DNA of 64,000 nucleotides from Herminiimonas sp. (GCF_030655415.1 NZ_JAURVN010000002.1:434001-498000); one strand, 5' to 3'; positions 1 through 9,198 are shown, counted from the stretch's first letter. A program made the numbers and translations. The notes: generated by a model from the sequence alone, not told the origin.

Positions 1-218
1 CCGTGGGAGCTGCCGGGCTGCTGGTGTTCGTCGATGTGATGAAGGAACTGCCCGCCACGCTGGTGCTGCGGCCGTTCAACAGCGACACGCTGGCCGTGGT
101 GACCTACCAGTTGGCCAGAGACGAGCGCCTGGGCGAGGCGGCCCTGCCTGCGCTGGCGCTGGTGCTGGTGGGGCTGTTGCCGGTGCTGCTGCTGGGTCGC
201 ACACTGCGTGCCAGATAA
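1..218 (+). CDS. ABC transporter permease, C-terminal end (partial)
   Basis: The last 71 or so residues of a binding-protein-dependent ABC transporter inner-membrane subunit whose start lies outside the window. The visible part has the stretch VFVDVMKELPATLVLRPF, which is typical of ferric-iron permeases of the FbpB/AfuB/ThiP type. It is followed by one last hydrophobic membrane segment (about residues 46-65) and a basic tail, GRTLRAR. The family imports Fe(III) or similar substrates with a periplasmic binding protein and an ATPase, neither visible here. Substrate is inferred from the motif only. Stop TAA at 216-218. Confidence 0.75.
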   Translation, partial: VGAAGLLVFVDVMKELPATLVLRPFNSDTLAVVTYQLARDERLGEAALPALALVLVGLLPVLLLGRTLRAR

Positions 219-286
219 GACCTGAAAAAAACAGAGAGGCCGATTCGCGGAATTGCTTAAAATAGCAGCGATCCAAGGACAAACGC

Positions 287-514
287 ATGCACATCGACAA
301 AGAACTCGACACCCGCGGCCTGAACTGCCCCCTGCCTATCCTGAAGGCCAAAAAGGCACTGGCCGAGATGAGCAGCGGGCAACTGCTTCGGGTGGTGTCG
401 ACCGACTCAGGTTCCACCCGCGACTTCATGGCCTTTGCCAAACAGACCGGCAACGAGCTGGTGGACCAGCAAACAGAAGGTGGCGACTTCATCCACGTGC
501 TCAAACGCCGCTGA
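287..514 (+). CDS. TusA/SirA-family sulfurtransferase-like protein
   Basis: A 75-residue protein with the CPxP signature of the TusA family (RGLNCPLPILKAKKAL, cysteine near residue 14) and the usual beta-alpha-beta-alpha-beta-beta length. Family members carry a persulfide on this cysteine and pass sulfur to tRNA thiolation, molybdenum cofactor or oxidation pathways. Which pathway applies cannot be told here. The ribosome site AAGGA lies 8 bases before the ATG. It follows the permease end by 68 bp and converges with galU. Confidence 0.85.
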   Translation: MHIDKELDTRGLNCPLPILKAKKALAEMSSGQLLRVVSTDSGSTRDFMAFAKQTGNELVDQQTEGGDFIHVLKRR

Positions 515-518
515 CTCG

Positions 519-540
519 TCCCCACGCTTGTCGCTTCGCG
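519..540 (+). repeat. Truncated copy of repeat family 1
   Basis: The bases CCCCACGCTTGTCGCTTCGC match the left arm of the family-1 repeat seen in full at 23450-23588. The palindromic centre and right arm are missing. It lies in the 38-bp gap between the convergent TusA-like and galU genes. Confidence 0.6.
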
Positions 541-552
541 CCTTTTAAGGTC

Positions 553-1440
553 TCAGCGCACCTGAAGGTTTTTCAGATAGTTGCGGAAGTGCTCGCCAAC
601 TTCCGGATGCGCCAGCGCGAGTTCGACCGTGGCTTCGAGAAAACCTTCCTTGCTGCCACAGTCGTAGCGCTTGCCGCTGTACTGGAAGGCATAGACACCT
701 TCCTCCGTCATCAGTCCGGCAATTCCGTCGGTCAGTTGAATCTCACCGCCGACGCCGCTGGACTGATTGCGAATGTGTTTGAACACATTGGGCGTCAAAA
801 TGTAGCGCCCAGCCACCCCCATGCGGGAAGGCGCCACACCCGGCGCGGGTTTTTCGACCATCTGGGTGACTTTCATCAACTGCTCGCTGACGGGTTCTCC
901 CGCGACGATGCCGTAGCGCCGCGTGTGGGCCAAAGGCACCTCCTGCACCGCCAGCAACGATTGCTGCAGTTGCTCAAATTGGGCCGCCATCTGGGCCAGC
1001 ACCGGCGGTGTGCCGACCATCAGATCGTCGGCCAGCAGCACGGCAAACGGTTCATGGCCGACCAGATGCTCGGCGCATAAAACCGCGTGGCCCAGGCCCA
1101 GCGAGCGCGGCTGGCGGACATAGGCGCAATTCATGTCGTCGGGTTGCACGGAGCGCACCAAGGCCAGCAAATCCTGTTTGTGAGCGGTTGCCAGCTCGGT
1201 TTCCAGTTCGTAGGCGGTGTCAAAGTGGTCTTCGATGGCCCGTTTATTGCGTCCTGTGACGAAAATCATGTGGCGTATGCCGGCTGCGTAGGCTTCTTCG
1301 ACCGCGTACTGAATCAGCGGCTTGTCCACCACCGGCAGCATTTCCTTGGGCTGGGCCTTGGTGGCCGGCAAAAAGCGCGTTCCCAAGCCGGCAACCGGGA
1401 ACACGGCCTTGTTTAAAGTTGTGACTTTTTTCATCGACAT
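553..1440 (-). CDS. galU: UTP--glucose-1-phosphate uridylyltransferase
   Basis: GalU makes UDP-glucose from UTP and glucose 1-phosphate, the glucosyl donor for LPS, exopolysaccharide and glucans. The 295-residue length fits the family. The nucleotide-binding signature [16 protein letters not shown] is near residue 14, followed by [19 protein letters not shown]. The acceptor-site stretch [12 protein letters not shown] lies in the C-terminal third. A second ATG two codons in is possible. UDP-glucose is also the substrate of the glucan synthase at 18.6-27 kb, so the two may be metabolically linked (inference). Confidence 0.95.
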   Translation of the reverse strand: MSMKKVTTLNKAVFPVAGLGTRFLPATKAQPKEMLPVVDKPLIQYAVEEAYAAGIRHMIFVTGRNKRAIEDHFDTAYELETELATAHKQDLLALVRSVQPDDMNCAYVRQPRSLGLGHAVLCAEHLVGHEPFAVLLADDLMVGTPPVLAQMAAQFEQLQQSLLAVQEVPLAHTRRYGIVAGEPVSEQLMKVTQMVEKPAPGVAPSRMGVAGRYILTPNVFKHIRNQSSGVGGEIQLTDGIAGLMTEEGVYAFQYSGKRYDCGSKEGFLEATVELALAHPEVGEHFRNYLKNLQVR

Positions 1441-1545
1441 CGTTTTTGAATGGGGCTAGAGTGTCTCGATATTGACACAGACCGGCAACCCGACTGATTG
1501 CAAAAATAACAACGCGTACCGCGGCCAGTAAAAAAGGGACTTTGC

Positions 1546-2550
1546 ATGGACATCTTACTTCTTGACGCATTGGTTCCCGAAGCCATGGCCTGGCTCCGGA
1601 CCCGGCACAGCGTCGACTATCGTCCCGAATTGGCGGACGACCTCGTTGCCTTGCGTAAAGCGGCCTATAAAACCCGCGGCGTCGTGTTTCCCCGCCACAC
1701 CGTCGTGACCCGTGACTTTCTTGATTTTCTGCCCAGGCTCAAGGCTGTCTGCCGGCTGCACGTGGGCACCGACAACACCGATCTGGAAGCTTGCAATGAG
1801 CGCGGAATCAAGGTCATCCATGCCAGCAGTGCCAATGTGCGCTCCAATGCCGAATACCTGCTGAGCGGCTTGCTGCTGCTGTACCGGCGCGGTATCGTCT
1901 CGGCCTTGATGGGGCGGCGTCACCCGACGGCCCAGATGGGCCGCGAACTGCACGGCAGCACCGTCGGCATTCTGGGCCTGGCCCCGACCGCGCACACGCT
2001 GGCAGGCATGCTCACGGGCTTGGGTGTGCGCCTGATCGGTTATGACCCGGCCGTCCACCATACGGCCCCGATCTGGGAGCGTTTGCACATTCAACCCGTG
2101 ACCCTGACCGAGCTGGTCAGCCAGTCCGATGCGGTGTCGGTGCAGATGCTGTATGCCACGCGCTTTCGCGGTTTTGTGAACGACAAGCTGCTGGCGGCCT
2201 GCAAGATCGGACAGTTGTGGGTGGGCATCAGTCGCAGTGCCCTGTTCGACGAAGCCGCTTTGGCCGGCGCCTTGTGTGATGGCCGTATCGAAGCCTGCGT
2301 TCTGGACGGTGCCGAAGACAATTTCATCCGTGAAGGCTCACCGGTCAGTGGGCTGAAAAACCTGTTCATCACGCCCCGGCTGGGTTCACACACCCGCGAA
2401 GCGCGCCTGCGCTCGAGCTGGTATGTGGCGCATCGCATCCATGAAGCCATCACGGCGGAGGAGCGCGGCGTGGACAGTGTGCCGACCAGCGCACCGATGG
2501 AACTGGAACTGCCCGGCGCCGTATCGCCCTCGCAGTGGTCCGAACCGTGA
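1546..2550 (+). CDS. D-2-hydroxyacid dehydrogenase-family protein, altered active site
   Basis: A 334-residue protein with the fold of D-isomer-specific 2-hydroxyacid dehydrogenases (PGDH type). Recognisable parts are VGTDNTDLEACNERGIKV (about residue 73), the start of the NAD domain STVGILGLAPTAHTL (about 140), and the arginine region SRSALFDEAALAGAL (about 230). The usual TPHIGGST catalytic-histidine motif reads TPRLGSHTREA, so Arg278 stands where the catalytic His should be and a His appears at 282. The glycine-rich loop also lacks its last glycine. It may be inactive, regulatory, or use a shifted residue. Substrate unknown. It is divergent from galU, with a 105-bp gap. Confidence 0.8.
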   Translation: MDILLLDALVPEAMAWLRTRHSVDYRPELADDLVALRKAAYKTRGVVFPRHTVVTRDFLDFLPRLKAVCRLHVGTDNTDLEACNERGIKVIHASSANVRSNAEYLLSGLLLLYRRGIVSALMGRRHPTAQMGRELHGSTVGILGLAPTAHTLAGMLTGLGVRLIGYDPAVHHTAPIWERLHIQPVTLTELVSQSDAVSVQMLYATRFRGFVNDKLLAACKIGQLWVGISRSALFDEAALAGALCDGRIEACVLDGAEDNFIREGSPVSGLKNLFITPRLGSHTREARLRSSWYVAHRIHEAITAEERGVDSVPTSAPMELELPGAVSPSQWSEP

Positions 2551-2572
2551 TTCGTGGCTCGCTGAGTGTGGC

Positions 2573-2645
2573 CTCCACGCTTGCCACTTCGTGTGCTTCG
2601 CTGCCCCCCGAGGGGGCTAATTTCCCTTGGGGCGGTCCGGCGGGA
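2573..2645 (+). repeat. Repeat family 1, intergenic copy
   Basis: The element has a left arm CCACGCTTGCCACTTCG, a palindromic centre CCCCCCGAGGGGG, then CTTGGGGCGGTCCGGCGG. It fills the gap between the convergent dehydrogenase-like gene and valS. A partial second left arm follows at about 2652. The strong stem could act as a bidirectional transcription stop, which is an inference. Confidence 0.8.
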
Positions 2646-2680
2646 AATTTGGCCTCCACGCGCGAGCCCGGTGCCTGCGC

Positions 2681-5590
2681 TCAACCCAGCCGGCTTAGCT
2701 GTTCGCGGATTTTTCCAAGCGTTGCCGAGAACTCCGTCAGGCGCTTGCGCTCCTGCGCCAGGACCGCGGGCGGGACTTTGGCGACGAAGGTTTCGTTGGC
2801 CAGCTTGGCATGGACCTTGACCAGCTCGCTTTCCAGGCGTGTGGCCTCTTTGCCCAGGCGCGTTTTTTCGGCGGCGACGTCTACCGCCATGTGCAGGCAG
2901 ATCCGGGCCTCGCCGACCACCGCCACGGGCGCGGCCTGGGCGGCCACGGCCCATTCGGCTTCGCTTTCAAACACCTTGACCTCGCTGAGCTTGGCCAAGG
3001 CCTTGAGCACGGGCGCAACACCGCGCATGAAGCCACTGTCGCCGACCACGAACAGCGGCAGCCGCGTGGCGGGCGAGACCTTCATTTCGCCGCGCAGGTT
3101 GCGGCAGGCATCGACCAGCGTTTTGAGTCTGGTCACATGCGCCTCGGCTTGCGCATCCATTTTTTCCGGCTGGCTCTGCGGGTAGGCGGCCTGGCCGATG
3201 TAAGCGCCTTTTTTCAGCCCCGCCACCGGGGCGACTTTTTGCCACAGCTCTTCCGTGATGAACGGAACGACCGGATGCGCCAGGCGCAGGATGGCTTCGA
3301 GCGTGCGGATCAGCGTGCGGCGTGTCGCGCGCTGCTCGGCGGCGCTGCCGGTCTGGATCTGTACCTTGGCGATTTCCAGGTACCAGTCGCAGAACTCGTC
3401 CCAGACAAACTGGTAAATGCTGCCCGCCACGTTGTCGAGGCGGTAGTCGGCAAAGCCTTTGGCGACCTCGGCCTCCACGCGCTGCAGCGTCGATGAAATC
3501 CAGCGGTCGGCCTGTGAAAAAACCAGGTAATTGTGAAACGGCGCGCCGGGTACGCATTCAGCCTTGGTGTGCTCAGCCAGGCCGCAATCCTGGCCTTCGC
3601 AGTTCATCAGCGTGAAGCGCGTGGCGTTCCAGAGCTTGTTGCAGAAGTTGCGGTAGCCCTCGCAGCGCTTGCTGTCGAAGTTGATGCTGCGGCCCAGGCT
3701 GGCCAGCGAGGCAAAGGTAAAACGCAGCGCGTCGGCGCCATACGCCGGTATGCCGGCGGGGAATTCCTTCTCGGTGTTTTTCCGCACCTGCGGCGCCGTC
3801 TCGGGCTTGCGCAGGCCCTGCGAGCGTTTGTCCAGCAGCGGCGCCAGCTCGATGCCGTCGATCAGGTCCACCGGGTCCAGCACATTGCCTTCGGACTTGC
3901 TCATCTTCTTGCCCTGCGCGTCCTTCACCAGGCCGTGGATGTAGACGTGGTGGAAGGGCGCCTGGCCGGTGAAATGGGTGGTCATCATGATCATCCGGGC
4001 GACCCAGAAGAAGATGATGTCGTAACCGGTGACCAGCACGCTGGACGGCAAAAAGAGGTCCAGCTCCCTGGTTTTTTCGGGCCAGCCCAGCGAAGAGAAG
4101 GGCACCAGCGCCGACGAGTACCAGGTATCGAGCACGTCTTCGTCACGGCGCAGGGTTTTGCCGGGAGCCTGTTTCCGCGCTTCTTCTTCACTGGTGGCGA
4201 CATAGACCTTGCCGTCCTCGTCGTACCAGGCCGGAATCTGGTGGCCCCACCAGAGCTGGCGCGAGATGCACCAGTCCTGGATGTTGCCCATCCACTGGTG
4301 GTAGGTGTTGACCCACTGCTCGGGCACAAACTTGACGGCGCCGCTGTCCACCGCGTCAATGGCTTTTTGCGCAATCGATTTGCCGGTGGGGTCCGTGTCG
4401 CTGACCTGGGTCATGGCGACAAACCACTGGTCGGTCAGCATGGGCTCGATCACCTGGCCGGTGCGCGCGCAGCGCGGCACCATGAGCTTGTGCTTTTTGA
4501 CTTCAACCAGAAAGCCCTGGGCTTCGAGGTCGGTAACGACCTGCTTGCGGGCGGCGAAGCGATCCAGTCCGCGGTATTTTTCAGGCGCGTTGTCATTGAT
4601 GGCGGCGTCCAGGCTCAAGACACCGATGATGGGCAGTTGGTGACGCTGGCCGACGGCGTAGTCGTTGACATCGTGTGCCGGCGTGACTTTGACGACCCCG
4701 GTGCCGAATTCCTTGTCAACGTAATCGTCGGCAATCACCGGGATGTCGCGGTTGCACAGCGGCAACTTCACGCTTTTTCCGATCAGGTGCTTGTAACGCT
4801 CGTCTTCCGGATGCACCATCACCGCCACGTCGCCCAGCATGGTTTCGGGCCGGGTCGTCGCCACGGTCAGCGAACCGCTGCCATCAGCCAGCGGATAGCG
4901 GATGTGCCAGAGAAAACCGTCTTCCTCCTCGCTTTCGACTTCCAGGTCGGACACGGCGGACTTGAGCACCGGGTCCCAGTTGACCAGGCGTTTGCCGCGG
5001 TAGATCAGGCCCTGCTCATAGAGCTGCACAAAGGTCGAGGTCACGACTTTGGACATTTTCGGGTCCATCGTGAAGTACTCGTGCTTCCACGCCACCGAGT
5101 CGCCCATGCGGCGCATCTGGCGCGTGATGGTAGTGCCGGACTCTTCCTTCCACTCCCAGACCTTCTCGGCAAATTTTTCGCGGCCCAGGTCGTGCCGGCT
5201 TTTGCCTTCGGCCTGCAGCTTGCGTTCGACCACGATCTGCGTGGCGATGCCGGCATGGTCGGTACCCGGCACCCACAGGGTGTTGTCGCCCTTCATGCGG
5301 TGGTAACGCGTCAGCGAGTCCATGATGGTCTGGTTGAAGGCGTGGCCCATGTGCAGGGTGCCGGTCACATTGGGCGGCGGCAACTGGATGGAAAACGAGG
5401 GTTTGGCGGCGTCCAGCGTCGGCTCGTACAGGCCGCTTTGCTCCCACAGCGGCGCCCAGCGGCTTTCAATCGCGGCGGGCTCGAAGGACCTGGCCAGGCT
5501 GTCCAGCTCCGGCGTGGGCACGGCCACCCGGGCAGGTGCGGTCTCGGCGGCGGCAGCGTTGGCGGGCGTGGGGGGGGCAGCGTCGGTCAT
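2681..5590 (-). CDS. valS: Valyl-tRNA synthetase
   Basis: Class I synthetase that charges tRNA-Val and edits threonine. At 969 residues it is normal for bacterial ValS. The HIGH-type motif [15 protein letters not shown] lies near residue 75 and the KMSKS loop [14 protein letters not shown] near residue 560. The C-terminal coiled-coil arm includes [18 protein letters not shown]. The N-terminus has an Ala/Pro-rich lead of about 25 residues before the conserved FEP...W region. It ends 130 bp from the convergent dehydrogenase-like gene, separated by a family-1 repeat. A terminator-like hairpin and a small upstream reading frame precede its ATG. Confidence 0.97.
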   Translation of the reverse strand: MTDAAPPTPANAAAAETAPARVAVPTPELDSLARSFEPAAIESRWAPLWEQSGLYEPTLDAAKPSFSIQLPPPNVTGTLHMGHAFNQTIMDSLTRYHRMKGDNTLWVPGTDHAGIATQIVVERKLQAEGKSRHDLGREKFAEKVWEWKEESGTTITRQMRRMGDSVAWKHEYFTMDPKMSKVVTSTFVQLYEQGLIYRGKRLVNWDPVLKSAVSDLEVESEEEDGFLWHIRYPLADGSGSLTVATTRPETMLGDVAVMVHPEDERYKHLIGKSVKLPLCNRDIPVIADDYVDKEFGTGVVKVTPAHDVNDYAVGQRHQLPIIGVLSLDAAINDNAPEKYRGLDRFAARKQVVTDLEAQGFLVEVKKHKLMVPRCARTGQVIEPMLTDQWFVAMTQVSDTDPTGKSIAQKAIDAVDSGAVKFVPEQWVNTYHQWMGNIQDWCISRQLWWGHQIPAWYDEDGKVYVATSEEEARKQAPGKTLRRDEDVLDTWYSSALVPFSSLGWPEKTRELDLFLPSSVLVTGYDIIFFWVARMIMMTTHFTGQAPFHHVYIHGLVKDAQGKKMSKSEGNVLDPVDLIDGIELAPLLDKRSQGLRKPETAPQVRKNTEKEFPAGIPAYGADALRFTFASLASLGRSINFDSKRCEGYRNFCNKLWNATRFTLMNCEGQDCGLAEHTKAECVPGAPFHNYLVFSQADRWISSTLQRVEAEVAKGFADYRLDNVAGSIYQFVWDEFCDWYLEIAKVQIQTGSAAEQRATRRTLIRTLEAILRLAHPVVPFITEELWQKVAPVAGLKKGAYIGQAAYPQSQPEKMDAQAEAHVTRLKTLVDACRNLRGEMKVSPATRLPLFVVGDSGFMRGVAPVLKALAKLSEVKVFESEAEWAVAAQAAPVAVVGEARICLHMAVDVAAEKTRLGKEATRLESELVKVHAKLANETFVAKVPPAVLAQERKRLTEFSATLGKIREQLSRLG

Positions 5591-5703
5591 GGGGCAATGA
5601 AAAACGGCATCGCCGGGATGCCGCCTTGGGTTGGGGGAATTGCCCCGATTTTATTCGACCGGCTGGTCTGGGCCGACAGCGTGCAACCCGACACCGGGTT
5701 CAT
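5587..5703 (-). CDS. Possible valS leader peptide (38 codons)
   Basis: An open frame starts with ATG at 5703 and has a weak AGG upstream. It encodes a 38-residue peptide beginning [12 protein letters not shown] and ending in a TGA that overlaps the valS ATG as ATGA. It spans the terminator-like hairpin at 5600-5623. It is not valine-rich, so classical leader-peptide attenuation is not evident. Translational coupling to valS is the simplest role if it is real. Only the position supports it; there is no homology evidence. Confidence 0.3.
   Translation of the reverse strand: MNPVSGCTLSAQTSRSNKIGAIPPTQGGIPAMPFFIAP
5600..5623 (-). terminator. Terminator-like hairpin in the valS leader
   Basis: On the minus strand, CGGCATC-CCGGC-GATGCCG is followed by TTTTT, about 9 bases before the valS ATG. 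No gene lies upstream in the same direction, since the next gene is divergent. The hairpin therefore lies in valS's own leader, and attenuation is a reasonable but untested guess. Confidence 0.55.
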
Positions 5704-5714
5704 GCTTGCCTAAT

Positions 5715-5729
5715 TGAGAATATTTGTCA
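5715..5729 (+). promoter_or_regulatory. Fur-family operator candidate
   Basis: TGAGAATATTTGTCA matches the 7-1-7 Fur consensus TGATAATNATTATCA at 12 of 14 fixed positions. It sits in the divergent region between valS and the rubrerythrin gene, 147 bp before the latter's ATG. A second small palindrome, CTCAGTATTGAG, follows at about 5760. The downstream genes handle iron and peroxide, which suits a Fur or PerR regulator. Confidence 0.55.
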
Positions 5730-5875
5730 ATTGAAGGGCGCTCATAGCCTTTGCCAATTCTCAGTATTGAGCCAAGCAATTAGACGCAGCGCCTGAATCC
5801 GGCTATGGTTGACCGGTCTTTGACGATGATGTTCAAGGCAAGCAACGATTTTTACCAACCACGAAGGAGATTTCC

Positions 5876-6298
5876 ATGGCTGCTCTCAAAGGCTCCAGAA
5901 CGGAAGAAAACCTGAAAGCCGCATTTGCCGGCGAATCACAGGCCAACCGCCGCTATCTGTATTTCGCAAACAAGGCTGACGTTGAAGGCCAGCCAGATGT
6001 CGCAGCGCTGTTCCGCTCCACCGCGGAAGGCGAAACAGGCCACGCGCACGGTCACCTCGAGTGGCTTGAGCAGTGCGGCGACCCCGCCACCGGCATGCCA
6101 TTCGGCGCGACCCGGCAGAACCTCGCTTCGGCCGTCGCAGGCGAGACCCACGAGTACACCGACATGTACCCCGGCATGGCCAAAACCGCGCGCGACGAAG
6201 GTCACGACGAAGTGGCCGACTGGTTTGAGACGCTGGCCAAGGCAGAACGTTCGCACGCGAACCGGTACACCAAGGCCCTGGCTGAATTGGCGGATTGA
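5876..6298 (+). CDS. Rubrerythrin-type diiron protein, no rubredoxin domain
   Basis: A 140-residue ferritin-like four-helix protein. The full diiron ligand set is visible: Glu20 (AFAGESQANRRY), Glu53 and His56 (AEGETGHAHGHL), Glu90 and Glu93 (AGETHEY), Glu124 and His127 (AKAERSHANRY). The C-terminal rubredoxin zinc/iron domain of classical rubrerythrin is absent, so electrons must come from a partner protein. The family reduces hydrogen peroxide in the cytoplasm. AAGGAG lies 7 bases before the ATG. The next gene, an Fe-S oxidoreductase, is a candidate electron donor, and a terminator separates the two. Confidence 0.92.
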   Translation: MAALKGSRTEENLKAAFAGESQANRRYLYFANKADVEGQPDVAALFRSTAEGETGHAHGHLEWLEQCGDPATGMPFGATRQNLASAVAGETHEYTDMYPGMAKTARDEGHDEVADWFETLAKAERSHANRYTKALAELAD

Positions 6299-6303
6299 TT
6301 GTT

Positions 6304-6334
6304 ACCCGCTGCGCCGCAGGGCGTAGCGGGTTTT
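6304..6334 (+). terminator. Intrinsic terminator after the rubrerythrin gene
   Basis: ACCCGCT (6304-6310) pairs with AGCGGGT (6325-6331), with an inner GCGCC/GGCGT stem, followed by TTTT. It may only partly stop transcription into the next gene 60 bp on, making rubrerythrin the most abundant product of the cluster (inference). Confidence 0.75.
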
Positions 6335-6392
6335 GGAAAAAATTTCGAGTACAAGTCTTTTCTGAAACCCACAACAAGACAAGAGACAGACC

Positions 6393-7742
6393 ATGGCCAC
6401 AGAAGGCAATCTGCAAGCGCCCACGCGTCATCCCATCGACTGGAAAGGCCCGGACTACTACAACGAGGAGGCGACTTTCCATGAGATGGAGCGCATTTTC
6501 GACATTTGCCACGGTTGCCGGCGCTGCGTCAGCCTGTGCGGCGCTTTCCCGACGCTGTTCGATCTGGTGGACGAAAGCACGACCGGGGAGGTCGAGGGCG
6601 TCGACAAAAAAGACTACATGTTGGTGGTCGACCAATGCTACATGTGCGACCTGTGCTACATGACCAAGTGCCCCTACGTGCCGCCGCACGAGTTCAATCT
6701 GGACTTCCCGCACACCATGCTGCGCGCCAAGGCCATCAAGTTCAAAAAAGGCGGTGTCGGTGCCGGCGAAAAGTTCTTGTCATCGACCGATGTGCATGGC
6801 CAGTTTGCCGGCATACCCATCGTGGTCCAGGTCGCCAACGCGGTCAACAAGACCAAGCCTGCGCGCGCCGTGATGGAAATGGTGCTGGGCGTTGACAAAA
6901 ACGCCTGGCTGCCTGAACTGGCCACCCGAAAATTCCGTTCAGGCGCGCTGGAGTCGCCACCGCACCCGGTGAAAAACGGCGCCAAGACGCCGGGCAAGGT
7001 GGCGATCTATTCCACCTGCTACGTCAACTACAACGAACCCGGCATTGGTCACGACCTGCTCAAGGTGCTGAACCACAACGAAGTGCCCTACGTGCTGGTG
7101 GAAAAAGAAAAGTGTTGCGGCATGCCCAAGCTGGAGCTCGGCGATCTGGATTCGGTCAACGCCAGCAAGGAGGCCAACATCCCGGTGCTGGTCAAATACG
7201 CGAAAGACGGCTACGCCATCCTGAGCGCGGTGCCCAGTTGCACGCTGATGTTCAAGCAGGAAATTCCGCTGATGTACCCTGACGATGCCGATGTGCAACG
7301 GGTCAAGGCGCACATGTGGGACCCGTTCGAATACCTGATGGCGCGCAAACGCGACGGTCTGCTGAAGACCGAATTTCCCGTGCCGCTCGGTAAAATCAGC
7401 TACCAGATTCCCTGCCACGGCCGGGTGCAGAACATCGGCAAGAAGACCGAGGAAATGCTCAAGATGGTGCCGGGCACCAGCGTACACACGCATGAGCGCT
7501 GCTCGGGCCATGCCGGCACCTTTGGCGTCAAGGTGCCGTATCACCAGCAGGCGATGAAAATCGGCAAGCCGCTGTTCAAGGCCATGGCAGATCACAAGGA
7601 CGGCGGCCTGCCCGACGTCATCAGCAGCGACTGCCCGCTGGGTGGTCACCACATCGCCCAGGGCTTTGAAGTCAACAACCTGGGCGCACCGCCGCAAAAA
7701 CATCCTTTGAGCCTGATACGCACGGCCTACGGCCTTGAATAA
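6393..7742 (+). CDS. 4Fe-4S dicluster / CCG-domain oxidoreductase (GlpC/heterodisulfide-reductase type)
   Basis: A 449-residue soluble protein. The N-terminal half carries two ferredoxin-like clusters: CHGCRRCVSLCGAFP (Cys39, 42, 45, 49) and CYMCDLCYMTKCPYVPP (about residues 82-96). The C-terminal half has two CCG-type domains, seen in EKEKCCGMPKLELGD and in HERCSGHAGTFG, as in GlpC and HdrB. Such proteins move electrons between redox carriers. Lying between rubrerythrin and a DUF3501 gene, it most likely passes electrons to rubrerythrin, an inference from context. No membrane segment is visible. Confidence 0.9.
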   Translation: MATEGNLQAPTRHPIDWKGPDYYNEEATFHEMERIFDICHGCRRCVSLCGAFPTLFDLVDESTTGEVEGVDKKDYMLVVDQCYMCDLCYMTKCPYVPPHEFNLDFPHTMLRAKAIKFKKGGVGAGEKFLSSTDVHGQFAGIPIVVQVANAVNKTKPARAVMEMVLGVDKNAWLPELATRKFRSGALESPPHPVKNGAKTPGKVAIYSTCYVNYNEPGIGHDLLKVLNHNEVPYVLVEKEKCCGMPKLELGDLDSVNASKEANIPVLVKYAKDGYAILSAVPSCTLMFKQEIPLMYPDDADVQRVKAHMWDPFEYLMARKRDGLLKTEFPVPLGKISYQIPCHGRVQNIGKKTEEMLKMVPGTSVHTHERCSGHAGTFGVKVPYHQQAMKIGKPLFKAMADHKDGGLPDVISSDCPLGGHHIAQGFEVNNLGAPPQKHPLSLIRTAYGLE

Positions 7743-7757
7743 ACTCGGACGCCCCCT

Positions 7758-8348
7758 ATGCAGACCACCGGAAAAATCACCCGCGACAGCCTCATGACCC
7801 TGGAGGCCTACACCCAGTACCGCAAGGAAAACAAGCCCGCCATCATGGCGCACCGCCAGCTCCGCAGCGTGCATCTGGGCGAGCACATCAACGTGCAGTT
7901 CGAAAGTGAAACCAGCATCCGTTACCAGATCCAGGAAATGCTGCGCCTCGAGAAAATCTTTGAGGCTGAGGGCATAGAGCAGGAGATCGAGGCTTATGCG
8001 CCCTTGATGCCTGACGGCGGCAACTGGAAAGCCACCATGATGCTGGAGTACCCCGACGTCAACGAGCGCAAGCGTGAGCTGGCGCGCCTGATCGGTGTTG
8101 AAGACCATCTGTTTGTCGAGGTCGAAGGCCACGCCAGGGTGTATGCGATTGCCGACGAAGACATGGCCAGGGAGAACGACGAAAAGACATCGGCCGTACA
8201 CTTTGTGCGCTTCGAGCTGAATGCGGCCATGCGCGCGGCGGTCAAGGCCGGTGCCAGCGTCAAGCTTGGCTGCGACCACACCCACTACCCGGCGCATGTG
8301 ACGATTGCCGCCGAGACGCTGGCCTCGCTGGCCTGCGACTTGCGATAA
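7758..8348 (+). CDS. DUF3501 family protein
   Basis: A 196-residue protein recognisable as DUF3501 from the stretch IRYQIQEMLRLEKIFEAEG and the acidic central part. Molecular function is unknown. The family is repeatedly found beside rubrerythrin and Fe-S oxidoreductase genes, as here, 15 bp after the latter. A role in the same peroxide or iron response is inferred from context. A second ATG 12 codons in (MTLEAYTQYR) is an alternative start. Confidence 0.85.
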   Translation: MQTTGKITRDSLMTLEAYTQYRKENKPAIMAHRQLRSVHLGEHINVQFESETSIRYQIQEMLRLEKIFEAEGIEQEIEAYAPLMPDGGNWKATMMLEYPDVNERKRELARLIGVEDHLFVEVEGHARVYAIADEDMARENDEKTSAVHFVRFELNAAMRAAVKAGASVKLGCDHTHYPAHVTIAAETLASLACDLR

Positions 8349-8424
8349 AGCGCCGAGTCGAATTGTTTGCGGCGGCGGGCCACGCCTCAAGTAAAGTCAG
8401 GCTTTCGGTCAGAAACTCAAAGTC

Positions 8425-9198
8425 ATGCTGTTTTTACTCTCGCCAGCCAAATCGCTGGACTACGACACTCCGCCGCATAGTGCGGTACACAGCAAGCCGC
8501 TGTTCACGCGGCAGTCGGCCCGGTTGATCGACGTGCTCAAAACCAAAACGCCGCAGCAAATCGGCACGCTGATGAAGCTGTCGGACACGCTGGCAGGCCT
8601 CAATGTGGCGCGTTACCAGGCCTGGTCAGGCAAATTCACCGCCAAAAACTCCAAACAGGCCGTGCTGGCCTTCAATGGGGACGTGTACGAAGGGCTGGAC
8701 GCCAAAACGCTTGACGAGCAGCAGCTTGGCTGGGCGCAAGACCATGTGTGCATTCTCAGCGGCTTGTACGGCGTGCTGCGGCCGCTGGACTGGATGCAGC
8801 CTTACCGGCTGGAGATGGGCACCCCGCTGGTCACCGGCCACGGCAAAAACCTCTACCAGTTCTGGGGCTCGCAGATTGCCGACTACCTGAATGTTCGCGC
8901 CGCGGCCGATACCTTGCCCGTCATCGTCAATCTCGCCAGCGAAGAGTATTTCAAGGCAGTGGACCGCAAGGCGCTCACAGCCCGTGTGGTGAGCTGCGTG
9001 TTCGAAGAGTTCAAGGGCGGCAAGTACAAAATCATCAGCTTCATGGCCAAGCGCGCGCGCGGCCTGATGGTGCGCTACGCCATCGAAAAGAAGCTGGGCA
9101 GCGTCAAACAACTCGAGAGCTTCAGTGCCGAAGGCTACCGTTTTGAACCGGCGGCGTCCGGGCCGGACCGCCTGGTGTTCCGGCGCAGACAGCCATGA
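8425..9198 (+). CDS. yaaA: Peroxide stress protein YaaA (DUF328/UPF0246)
   Basis: A 257-residue protein beginning MLFLLSPAKSLDY, the family hallmark, with KYKIISFMAKRARGLMVRY in the C-terminal part. E. coli YaaA is induced by peroxide and lowers free intracellular iron. It follows the rubrerythrin/Fe-S/DUF3501 genes by 76 bp in the same direction, extending the peroxide/iron group to four genes. Length matches the family (about 258). Confidence 0.95.
   Translation: MLFLLSPAKSLDYDTPPHSAVHSKPLFTRQSARLIDVLKTKTPQQIGTLMKLSDTLAGLNVARYQAWSGKFTAKNSKQAVLAFNGDVYEGLDAKTLDEQQLGWAQDHVCILSGLYGVLRPLDWMQPYRLEMGTPLVTGHGKNLYQFWGSQIADYLNVRAAADTLPVIVNLASEEYFKAVDRKALTARVVSCVFEEFKGGKYKIISFMAKRARGLMVRYAIEKKLGSVKQLESFSAEGYRFEPAASGPDRLVFRRRQP

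Noticed and set aside
1441..1545. sigma-70 promoter with TTGACA at 1472 for the dehydrogenase-like gene
   Set aside because: No acceptable -10 box at 16-18 bases; the match is not enough to list.
3533..5713. 726-codon open frame opposite valS
   Set aside because: Shadow of valS caused by high third-position GC. No domain, no ribosome site.
6304..6332. Attachment site of a prophage or island at the hairpin after the rubrerythrin gene
   Set aside because: No integrase, tRNA or direct repeat is nearby. The structure is explained as a terminator.
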